Below, piece after piece: positions 11,758-23,700 of a DNA stretch of 64,000 bases. The stretch spans positions 144,788,351-144,852,350 of the forward strand of contig CP136062.1 in NCBI GenBank assembly GCA_032622095.1, read 5' to 3'. Within the stretch, counting starts at the first letter, position 1; every line of letters starts with the position of its first letter. The notes beneath the pieces are model-generated. The model made no database searches. It saw nothing but the letters and a program-made list of their open reading frames with translations, and was not told where the DNA came from. This DNA is from Siphonodentalium dalli. Taxonomy: Eukaryota; Mollusca; Scaphopoda; Gadilida; Siphonodentaliidae. The position numbers and the translations under genes are program-made.

Positions 11758-14700
11758 TCGTCATCTCAATCATCACCATCAACATCATGATGATGATGAT
11801 GATCATCACCATCATCAACATCACCATCATCGTCATCATCATCATCATCGGTGTCGTTGTCGTCATCATCCCCATCGTCATCATCACCATCAACAACAAC
11901 CACCATAGCAACAAAAATAACAAAAACAACAACAGTAATGACAAAGTTTAACATCACGTTAGGGAACCCCCTGATTAATAAAACGGTTAAAAGCGCATAA
12001 CATTCGCAAGGGAGCTAAATCCGTCATGTTCAGAATATATACGAGTATTGTATTTGGTCGACCCAAACACTCTCGTCAAATATCTTGTACGTTGTTCGGT
12101 AATTTGTTTACATTCAAACAAATAATGAAATTCGTCACTGGTTCTCCCATCACAGCAAATTATACATATATCGCACCAGTGTCGAATGACCATCGGTTGG
12201 TTTCAATTGGTAATCTCTCATTACTTGTGGGAAATCTACACAATGTTGTTCTATTTCTGTTGTCCATTTCGTTAACGTCAACACACAAAAAATATCGGCC
12301 CGAGAAACAAGCCCTGAGGCACTCCACACGTCATTTCCGTTAAATTGGATTTGGTGTCATAGAATTCAACAAATTGCCGACAATATTTCTTGCAGCGAGC
12401 TCTGCATCGTATGCCGTATAGTGATCTAGTTTATGAAGTAAAACTCGTGATTTGTCGCGTCAAATGCTTTTGATGGGCCAAGAAACAGCTAATGTAGAAT
12501 CTCTTGTCGTTTTGTGATTATTTGAGGCAAAATTATTCATGAGTTATAAGAAAGGGTGGAATGTGGAATCATTAGGACGGAAGCCGTATTAGCTTTTACA
12601 GAGAATGTTTTGTTTAAAAAGTCTAGTAATCGTTTATGCATTTTTCAAAGAGAAATTTAGAGAAAGCCAGGGGGCCCGGTCGGCAAAAAGTGAGATGACA
12701 GTAGGCTGAATTTTTTTTTTCCGGCTCTTGGGTACCCACCACCCCCCTATTTGAAGGAATATATATTTTTTCTAATTTCATGCGGGGTACCCACCCCCCC
12801 TTTTTTTTTACCCCCAAAGCTATTGTCTCACCATTTAAGCTTGATGGTCAGTATTACAGTTACCCTATTTCCGTTTCTGGTTATTTTAAGTCATTCCAAC
12901 TTTTGTAATAACACGAAACAGGAAGTGATCTAAAAAAACCTGGAAAACCCCAAAATAACACACAGAATACATGTGCTGATCAGTAAATTATTGAATGTTT
13001 CGTCTGGTTTCGTCCCCAAATATTGTCTGAGGTAGCTCTTTATACAAGTAAACAAGTATAAAAGCATTAGTATAACTTTAGATGTGTCCCATAGTATCAC
13101 ATGAATTTATGTCAATTATGATTTTTGAAAAAATATTAGGGAAACACCACCTGAAATCCACCATGTATCACAAATCAAAATTTCATTTCCATGAGCTGAG
13201 TTCTTGGGATAGGTACTGTGCTAAGGCCAGACCCAGGTCAATCATTCAGACACATACATGTACGTGTAAATAGAAACTTGAAAATAAGCAGTCTGCAGAA
13301 TAAGCTCCAAGGAGGGTGAGTTTAGTGATGCTACCCAGCATAGTGGGCTATAGCATTACCAAATTCACCATATGTGACCCTCATCCTGTAGCTAGTTATC
13401 CATGGTTAATCGAGACCAAAATAGAATGAGGTATAATGCAGCTGTATAATGAGTAAATATTAATGCTTTAAATGAATAGCTTTTTTCATTTTATTACACT
13501 AAAGTTTATTAACTGTCCATTTTCATCTGGAACCAGTAGCATTGGTACATGGCAATCAGATCGGATGTAAATGGCGAATTCCTGAGAGTTGGTTCGTAAT
13601 CTGGATTTATGAGAAGTATCATACCTATATCCATACTAACTACCCCATAATCACTGCCCTAAGTGTCATACACCTTAGCAATGATGCTGAACACTTAGAG
13701 GCAATTATATTGCAGAAATGTTGAAAGAGGAAATAATTGTGACCACTTGGAAAAAAGTGACTTTTTTTCGCGGGTGAACCACCCACACACCCCGGCCTAC
13801 TGTATGGAAAAAGTGAATGACCCCCCCCCCCCCCGAGAAAGCTGGAAGAATGCGGACATGTCTGCAGTTGGGCAGTTGGTGAATATTATTTTTAGAATTT
13901 TCAATTGTAGAGAATATTCCATGCTCGAATGACAAGATAAAAATATGCAATAATGCTGGGAATATCTTCTCAATTGTTTCCGTAAGGATATCCTAAACGT
14001 GACAGTGTTGAAATTTCTTCCAATATGGCCGAAAATAAAAAAAAGGTAATGAGCTCTAATTCACAATAGGGTTTTTTATTATGGAACAATTGTTGTTTTC
14101 AATTTTACACTTTGCTACAGTACTAAAATCTGTACAATTACTGCATGTTTTTAGTATACTAGTTTACCGATAGGTCCCATGGTATTCCCATATATTTAGA
14201 GGGACTTTGCCTTTTCGTTATGTTTCTTGTGTCATAAATTCACTGTGTAAACTGTGGTCGTATCCACTCGGTATGATAAATCAACAACGACACTCGAAAA
14301 TAGGGAACTTAAAATTTTAGTTAACAAATACTAAAATCTGAGAATTTATAATCACCACTAATTGGCATATTTAAGTACTGTATGGCCAAAAGTTACCTCA
14401 GAATATCGCCGATTTAAATGACAATTTACTAGAAAAGAGATATTTGAAGGCAAACGTGGACAAAATGGATTGTAAACATCACGTGACTAAAAACTCGGAA
14501 TACCCTCCAAACGAAATTTGTCACAAGTATGGAGAAATTCACTCTTTAAATATTTTTTGTCTTTACACAAGGCAACACACCTGAATATACATTAGATTGA
14601 CAACCTAATATACTGTATATATAAACAGAACTTATGAACTGATATGTATATATATATTAAGTACTATTTTGTAAGAAGGTAGTAATTACCGGTCTTTCCC

Positions 14701-17700
14701 GAATCTATTTTTAGTGTCGCATGCATTTTCCTCTTCATAGAGCTTTGCAGATGCGAATTATTCTTATTGAAAGCAACCAACACAAGGTTACACGCATCAT
14801 ACACAGCGGAATTAATCTACAATTCATGCATTCAGTTTTAGGGCTGTTGTTTTGTTTGGTCAACTTTCTCAGAAAAACAAAAACATGTCGAAATCTCGTT
14901 TTGTTTTCGGTTTGATGGATGACTAAATGAGTTAAAAATATATATTTTTTGAATATTAGGGTTAATTATACTATACTTATGTAAAATTATAATATATGCT
15001 AGCTTCTTAGTGTTGTTTATCAACTCTATGTGGTAATGTCAGTTAGAAGATGTCTGAAGTATGAATGTATGCCAGGCCATTTGTGTCAAAATGCAACAGT
15101 ATCACAATATATGATGCATCTGATATATTAGGGAATGTTGGATTATAGCTTATAATGTTATTTTGTGCGTAAATATAAATATGTTACAAAGTATCAGTTT
15201 TGAATGAGATATTGGTGAAATAGGGCAAACTAGACAGCGTCTTACATCCTTATGGTCCAGCTCACTTCATTGCCAACTTGGCTTCCCACACACAAAATAG
15301 TCCCAACAAGCAAATGGCCACATATTTGTGTTCAACTGGTGGAGGGTGCCTTGAACTCAATGGAGTTGTAGTTAAAACAGTGAGTTATTTGATAAAATGA
15401 AGGTCCCTCTCCTCGTCCTGGAATCATAATCTATAAAATGCCACAATAATTATATTGTTGTCCTTTATTAGTTTTGACTTCTGGTGATTGGGGTACTTTC
15501 GCTTATTTTCCGGTTAATTTTCTCAATAAAATATATGTTTTAAAACTATGGATGTGCTTCCAAAATTGTTTCAATCATAATCCCATTCCCTTGTGAAATT
15601 TCATGTAAATTGGAGTCATAGTCTTGCAATGGCTGGCATTCTTCGGAGTGAGGAGTATAACAACTCATTCGGCCACCTTTGTGATATCCTTAATAAGCTT
15701 AATTGATATTACCATTGATATCCCTAGATATATATACTTTCCCAGTCATAGAGAAAAGCGTGAGGGTCATTTCCTGAATAAAAGTAGGAATCTATCAAAA
15801 TTAGATCGTCTAGTTTGCGGTTATGGAAAAAATCTGTAAAATGAGAATCAGTTTAATTTGCTATGGGTTGGCTAGTTAGCCGTCCACTATTTGAAAACGT
15901 CATTGAATTTGTCCGATATGAGACTAGGAATTTATGGTTCTGTTCCGATTTCGGTAAAGTATGACTATGATTATTTATTAATAACTCATTCATATGATAT
16001 ATACAATTATATACACAGTGTAATAGTATAACATTCAATGAGCTATCGGGGACAGCATAACCAAGAAGGTTGTCTACCTGTCGTCTCCGTTGAAAAGTAA
16101 TATAACTATACATGTAATAATAATTTTAATTTATCTTGGTTTTGTCTTGTTAACATTAAACATTGGTATATAAATGTCTGTTTTTTAATAAATAATAGTA
16201 TAATTCGTCTGTCGTTCACCGTTCATCGCTCAGTTTGTGATATGGTTTGTAAAGTACAAGCATGTGGAATATGGATATGTGGATGAGGCCATACAGTATA
16301 TAACTATATGTAGTTGCGACAGTCATACCTGTATATGACACACATAATGAGTTTTCTATCTTGATTTATTTGCTTTCTACAGTGTGCGATCCGATACTGG
16401 GAGATGAGAATACTATGGCAAGTATAACGTTACCTAATTATACAATAAAAGTTGCAACGTTCACCTGAGTTAGCTTATTTTATTTCATGAGTGTCATTTT
16501 GTTACGTTTGGGCAGTAAAATATGTAATAGAAAACAACATCGCATATATATATATATATAGAGCCAAATTGTTAAATTATTGGTTTAGAAGCCCTTGGTT
16601 TCTGATTAGACAAAGACGATCCTATGTGTTCCGTATAAGATGTGATAACATCCATTGTTTTATTATCTTAATAACAGTAGAGATTCGACACGCAGTACCA
16701 TGGCGATATATGGAATTCAAGCGTTTTCCACCGAGTTCGTCCAGATGAATTCTTCATTAAACACGACTTTCAGTTCTTCCTGGATTTATCCAATACGTGA
16801 TTCTATGTCTGGCATTGATGATAACTGTTGAGATAAACACATTGAATGCGTATTATCCACGTCTGAGCTCTGTCTACCAATAACGCCAAAAATAGTTACC
16901 AACTTTACTAAATTACAATGGTCTATTTTTAATTTGGATGGGCATTCAGGAAGTTTAAGAATAATTTGTTGAGCAGTTTAACATTTCCTAATGGATATAG
17001 TCCTCATTGCTCTAATACAGAAAGGGTTGAATATTGCATATTGGCTTTACCGGATCGTGTATGTTCTGTAACGTGGAAGGGTAGGGGGTCTTAAATGATA
17101 TTTAAGACTGATAATTGATATAGGTCGAGCGGATTTATGACGTTCCCAACCTGTTACAAATTTAATAGAGCGCCTTAATTGACCATTCTTGGGTACTAGA
17201 TCCGGACTTGTCTTGAGTTCTTGTCGGGGCGTGATCAATCAACGTGACTAGATATGAAAATGAAATGCTCCAATTTATTGGATAACAATAACATGTCGAA
17301 TTGTAGTATCATATTCATAGGCCATTGGTATAAGTATTGTAGTTATTGCATCTGTTGGAGGTATGCCTCTGGATAGACTGGGCTTTCACTTGAGTCTTGG
17401 CTTGTTTATTTAATTAATCTCTGTAATTCATCACCTTTCTACTCTAGTCTAGCACCTTAGATTGTAATTCCGTATCACGGTCACCAACGTCTATTCAAAG
17501 ATTACTTCCGGTTGGCTGATCCCCAAATGTGGGTAGTAGTGGCTTAAATACTACTCCCCACAACTACCTACAAAATACCCACAAGTGAACGTGCAGTGCT
17601 ACCCACAAATCATACCTTACCTACAACTGCTAACTACAAGGTATTTTGACGAGCGCTGTTGACAGCGATGGGCGGGGCTACGAAGGAATCCGCCAATCGC

Positions 17701-20700
17701 GCAACAGTGCTCTCTGACATGTAAACAAATGAGGTGAATGAAGTGATGAAAACAATGAATAAATATCGCGATATAGCACGGATGGGTTATGAGATGATAC
17801 AAACATAGAAGTGATTTAATTTATGATATTTACGGACTAATATATATCTTGACGCGAATGAAGTGGACGAACTTTTACAAATGTACGGAAAGCCGCGAAT
17901 GTACCGATGAATGATACAAAGAAAAGTATGGAATGAATCAATGTTAAAACATGAGAAATACAATAATACGTAATGCATAATAACCAAAGAGAGTGCCTGT
18001 AGCTATGCTACATCACCCCCTCCTAAAGAAAACATCGGATCACCGGATCCGTTAACCTTAATCCAACAACTACCATAGTAAATTTAACCTTATGAAACTA
18101 TATAACAAACATTTGCAAGGTAAGTTATCAACAATATAGTCTTCTACTATTCTTCTGCTCTCCTCCGATTGGGCAAGCATAAGTCCAAGGGACCATCGTC
18201 CATGTCCTTGATGACCTCTTCAGATTCCTCGGTGGACGTACTGGCGTCTACTGTCTGTATTATCTTCTCTTCTGTATGAGTACTGGCCTCCGTACTCTGA
18301 ACCTGGTTCTTTGTCTGCGTCTCCTGATCCATCTTGGTAACCATCTCTGTCTCCGTCCCCTTATCAAGAACCCTCGTGGTTCTATCCTCCGTCTGGATTC
18401 CTCGATGTTGTCCTTCCTTGAGCTGAGGTGCACGCCTCCAGTGATCGATAAGCTCATATATTTTTCCATTAGGCAGCGTCACCCTCTCAATCCGGGTGAG
18501 ACCTTCGAAACCGTCTGGGACGAATCTTCGTCGATAATATTGCAGGTGCTCCCTCGCCTCTCTCAAACCTGCTCTGAATATTTCACCTCGGTGACTCTCA
18601 ATGTATTCCGAAGGTGCACCCATCAGAAAAAACCGTGGGTCAGCAGATAGCTGTCGCAGGTGGGTGATAGGATGTGGCAATTTAAGCATGCCAGCGATGT
18701 CCAGCGATCTCAGCCGATCGACTTTATAACCTGGCACATACTCTTCCACCGTGTTCATGGACGATTCCTTCGTTACCATAGCATCTGTCTGCATCTCTGA
18801 ATCCTTCACCTCTACCCCGTCCGTCTGCATCTCTGTATCCACTAGAGACTTCTTCACCTCTGACTCATCAGCCTGAACTTCCGAACCACAAACCACTAAC
18901 TCAGGCATCACTTCCGCCACTATTTCTGCTAGAATATCTTGATCTCCATAACGAACAATGGGTGAGGCCTCCTCGAATATGTCATCGGGGGGTAACTCGA
19001 GAACTGGTTCCACTGACAGCCAGTCAGCCGCCGGCAGATCGAATATATCACACCTGACTGTATCCTTGACTTTTGCTTTTTGAACATTATCACATCCTCT
19101 CATGACCTTGACCACTTTTGATTTCACTGTGGGAACTGACTCTCCTGATGAATGTCTCCTTTTTATATGGAGATCTAGATGCTCCCGTCGTCCAGCCTCA
19201 TACTTGCATGAATCACAATTGTATTTCTTCTCCTCATGTACCTCCCGTTCATGTCGATTTCGCCGTGTCTTGGTGTCAAAGACTTTGAAACAATCATGGC
19301 AGTAAAATCTGTCGTCTTTGAAGTTTCGATCCGCCATCTGAAGTGACAGAAATAGAGGACACTAAGTAATGGACATAGTCTACCATTCTCGGAGGTTTAC
19401 ATATTTTTATCTTTAATCTCGATCCTTACTTCTCGTGGTCACGCCCACAGGTACGAACCATCTCTTGACTTTGCCAGAGTAGGGCTTGAGACGGTCTATG
19501 TGAACCACTTTGGATAATTTCTTTGGACCTCTCTTTATACGAACTAAAACAGTTGACAATCTGTCGGTCACGATATAAGGGCCCTCAAATTTTGGAACTA
19601 GCTTCCTGGACAAGCCTTTACCCACACTTGTGACTCGCAGCAGCACTGCATCCCCCACATTCATTTCCTCTGTCTTTCGCACTTTAACATCGTAATTTCT
19701 CTTCTGCCTATTACTTGCGGCTTTCGTTCTCGCCCTCGCTACCTCATGTACTTTCAGAAACGTTTCCAACAGGTCCCCAACATATCTCGCTATTTTCTCA
19801 GACTCTCCGCTTTCTCGTTCACGCTCAAGGTAAGAGTACATGCAATCAATAGGAAGGTTCATTTCGCGACCAAGCATCATTAGACTCGGTGAGAAACCTG
19901 TGCTGTCGTGAACAGTTGATCGGTATGCCCACATGATCATAGGCAGCCAATCATCCCAGTTTTTCTGTGACCTTTCGATGTGTTTACGCAGCATCTCCTT
20001 TATCGATCTCATCATTCTCTCTGCTAAACCGTCACTCTGTGGATGAAAGGCAGTCGTCCTGGTCTTATCTATACTAAAAGTTTCACACAGAGACTGAAAC
20101 AGTTTACTGTCGAACTGTCGACCTTGGTCCGTATGAATCTGAAGTGGGACTCCCCATCGTGTTATATACTCTCTTGCCAAGACACCTACAACTGTTTCAG
20201 CTTCTTGGTTTGGCATAGGGAAAGCTTCCACCCAACGGGTGAAGTAGTCGACCACAACCAAGATATATCGGTTCCCATCATGTGACTTTGGCAATGGCCC
20301 AGTTATATCTATTCCTACTCTTTCCAGTGGAGCTCCCACCAAGTATTGTTGCATGAGCCCTGTCTTCTTAGGTGAAGGTCTCTGTTTCTGACATTCTGGA
20401 CATTGTTGCACGAAGATGTAGGCTGATGTATAGTACCCGGTCCAATAGAACCGAGCTCTCACTTGGTCTATTAGCCTATTCACTCCCATATGACCGCCGC
20501 CAGGGCTGCTATGAAGCATCTTGAGGGCTTCCTTTTGCCAGCACCCAGGTAGCACCAACTGCCAAACCTCCAAATCAGTATCTGGGTTTATCCACTTCCT
20601 GTAAAGGATTTCCTCTTTCATATGTAATCTGTCCCACTGAGCCCAATACGTTTTCACTTTACTGGAGTACTCAGATAGGTGCTTCCATCGAGGCTTTTCC

Positions 20701-23700
20701 TGGGATTCCTCTAAAAATTTGATGATGATGCTGATATCCTTGTCCTTGTGTTGGGCTTCTCGGATTTCTGTTTTACTTCTCGGGATAATCCATTGTAAGC
20801 TCACTGGTTCATCATTCGTCTCAGTTGTACTCGGTTCCATCGTCTTAACTTCAGCCACAGTCATTGCTGGTACATCTGACAGATCACATGGAGCTTCTTT
20901 CTCTAAATCTACCTTAGCCTGTTGTCTATCGCAGTGGTCACATTCTTCACACGGTCTCCTCGATAGCCCATCTGCATTATTATGAAGCCTTCCTGGTCTA
21001 TGCTCGATCTTAAAGTCATACATTTCCAATAAGTTTATCCATCGAGCAAGTTGGCCTTCTTGGTTCTTAAATCGATGGAGCCAGGTCAGTGCTCCGTGAT
21101 CACTTCTCACAAGGAACTTGGTGTTGAACAGGTATGTATGGAAGTGTTTAACTGATTCAACTACTGCCAGCAATTCCTTCCGTGTGATGCAGTAATTGCG
21201 TTCTGGTTTTGATAGCGTTCTACTAAAGTAGGCTATGGCATGCTCCCCATCATCAAATTTCTGCGTCAACACGGCCCCCGAACTATTATGACTCGCATCC
21301 GTGTCCAGGATAAAGGACTTCTGAAAATCCGGATATTTCAGGACAGCATCTTTCATTAATGCTTCTTTCAATTTCATGAATGCATCTTGGCATTCGTCGG
21401 ACCACACAAATGGGTTTTTCTTCTCCGTCAACTTGTGAAGTGGCTTGGCGATTTTGGCGAAGTTCTTTATGAACTTCCTATAATAGGAACACGTCCCTAA
21501 GAAACTCCGTACATCCTTCACATTTCTAAGTTGACCCCATGACTGTATGGCTTGGACATTTGCTGGGTCCGGCTCTACTCCTTTCTCCGACACTATGTGC
21601 CCAAGAAAATGGCATTTGTCTTGGAAAAGGTGGCATTTCTTGGGCGACACTTTAAGACCTGCATCACTAATCCTTTCCAACACCTCATCCAACCTTGAAC
21701 AATGCTCTTCAAAATTCTTTGAAAATACCAATACGTCATCTATATAGAGGACACAGGTGTGCCACTGCAACCCAGCCAACACCATCTCCATCATTCGCTC
21801 AAATGTCGCACCTGCATTGCAGAGGCCGAATGGCATAGACCGGAATTGATACTGCGAATTTGCTGTGATGTTAGATGTAACAAATGCCGTCTTAGGTCGG
21901 TCTTTCTCGGCCAGAGGAATCTGCCAATATCCAGCAACCAGATCAATCCCAGAGTAGTACTTAGACCCCCGCAATGCCTCTATACTTTCATCAATTCTGG
22001 GTAGAGGGTATGAATCCTTTACCGTCACATCATTGACCTTCCGGAAGTCTATACAAAATCGAATGCTGGTTGGTTTGCCATCTTCAGGCTTCCCTTTTCG
22101 AACTAGGACTACAGGGCTAGCCCAGCTTGACTTCGCTTCCTCTATCACCCCAGCTGCCAGCATTCGTTCTATTTCTTGCTCCCCCTGGCCTCGCAATGCA
22201 TATGGTACCCGGCGAGGTGGTTGCCTGATTGGTCTCGCATCTCCTGTCTCGATGGTATGTTCTACTAAATGGGTACGACCAAGGTCTTCTTTACTCTTTG
22301 AAAATATTTTTCTGTGTTTTATCAACAACTCTACAACCATTTTCTTCTGCACTCGGGGGCCTCGGTGGCTCAATCGGTTAGGGGTACAACTCCAAGCCGT
22401 TTCGCCTTCCAGCGCTGGCGATAAGGGTTCAAATCCACATGTTTCCACCGTGGACTTTGTAACTCGAAATCGTTATCTGGGAATGTTGTCAGTTACTTGC
22501 CGATGGCCGGTGGTTTGCCGCACATGGTCGACGAGTTTATCAGCCATCGAAATCACTGTTAGATTAGCCGTAAGTGTGCGGATTTCCTCCACCATTAAAA
22601 CTGGCAATGTCGTGATATGGCCTTAGTGGCTAAAGCGACATAAAACCCCAATCAATCAATCAATCAATCTTCTGCACTCCATTTAACTCCCCACATTGTT
22701 CCATTAGAATTTCCATATGTTCCGGCAAGCTTGGTGGTTCATGACCAGATATGTCAGTCTCTGTTATTCTGACCTCTTCAGTACTTGAAAATTCTTTGTG
22801 TTGTACTTGGGATATACAATGAGTCCTGATGAGTTCGCCTTCAGCTACATGTGTCTGTGCATATAGCTTTCTGGTCAGTGAACCCAGGTTCATTATCCGT
22901 ATTGGAACCACGCTATGGTTCGTGTCAAAGATACTGTGTGCTATCAAGAGTCCTTTGTCTGATAATCCCTGACTAGCTGTTGTTATCATGGCATGTCTCC
23001 CAACCTGATCTGCCTTCTCAATAACGGCCGCCACAACCATCTCCGATGCTGGAGGAATGATGATATCTTCCTGTAAAGTTAGCTTGAACAGAGTTTCTAT
23101 TTGGCTCTCCAATGAACATTTAAATGGCACTCCTTTCAGTTTGAGTACAGATGCTTTGAAGTCAAGCTCACACTCGTTTTGACTCAGAAAATCATATCCC
23201 AATATAGCAGGAGTATCAAGGTTGGCCACAATCATACGGCTATAACAATCAATCTGCCCAACTTGAATAGGAAAAGTGGCCAAACCACATGGCGTCACTT
23301 TCTCCCCATCAGCCATCTTGAGTAGGCAGTTGTTTTTAAGCAGCGTTGGCCTCAGGCTCCTGTCTAATTGGTCATATATCTTGGAGTGGAGTACAGACAC
23401 AGAGGCACCTGTATCAATAAGGCAATTTGTTTCAAAGCCACAAATGTTAACTTTCAAAAGTATCATTGGTTGCTGTTTCCTGACCCGCGGAAACAGCACA
23501 AATTAGTTTTCCGAAGTCTTATTCTCAGTTTCATTGGAATCCTGTCTTCTCATGTTATTTGCCCTCTTCATTTTTAAATCTCGCTGTTTCTTGAAGCACT
23601 TGTCTTCCGTATGGTTAGTACGTTTGCAATAATTGCAGTGTTTTCTTGGGTATCTATCTCTTCTCATAACGCCCTCTACCGCATCAGTCACGATATTTCT

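Noticed and set aside
11571-11957. ORFs rich in Thr, Val, Ile or Asp on both strands
   Set aside because: They are direct translations of CTA and CAT triplet repeats.
16418-16427. GT donor at 16422 (A|GTATAA) for the 35-nt exon
   Set aside because: It would leave phase 1 and create ATA TGA at the junction with 27292; the GC donor at 16418 keeps the frame and fits family alignment.
18147-19337. ORF after pol considered as an envelope gene (endogenous retrovirus)
   Set aside because: No signal peptide, furin-like site or membrane segment; it begins with two C2H2 zinc fingers.
22366-22436. Possible functional tRNA gene
   Set aside because: A and B boxes are present, but the cloverleaf is not convincing and the segment is followed by a SINE body, simple tail and target duplication.
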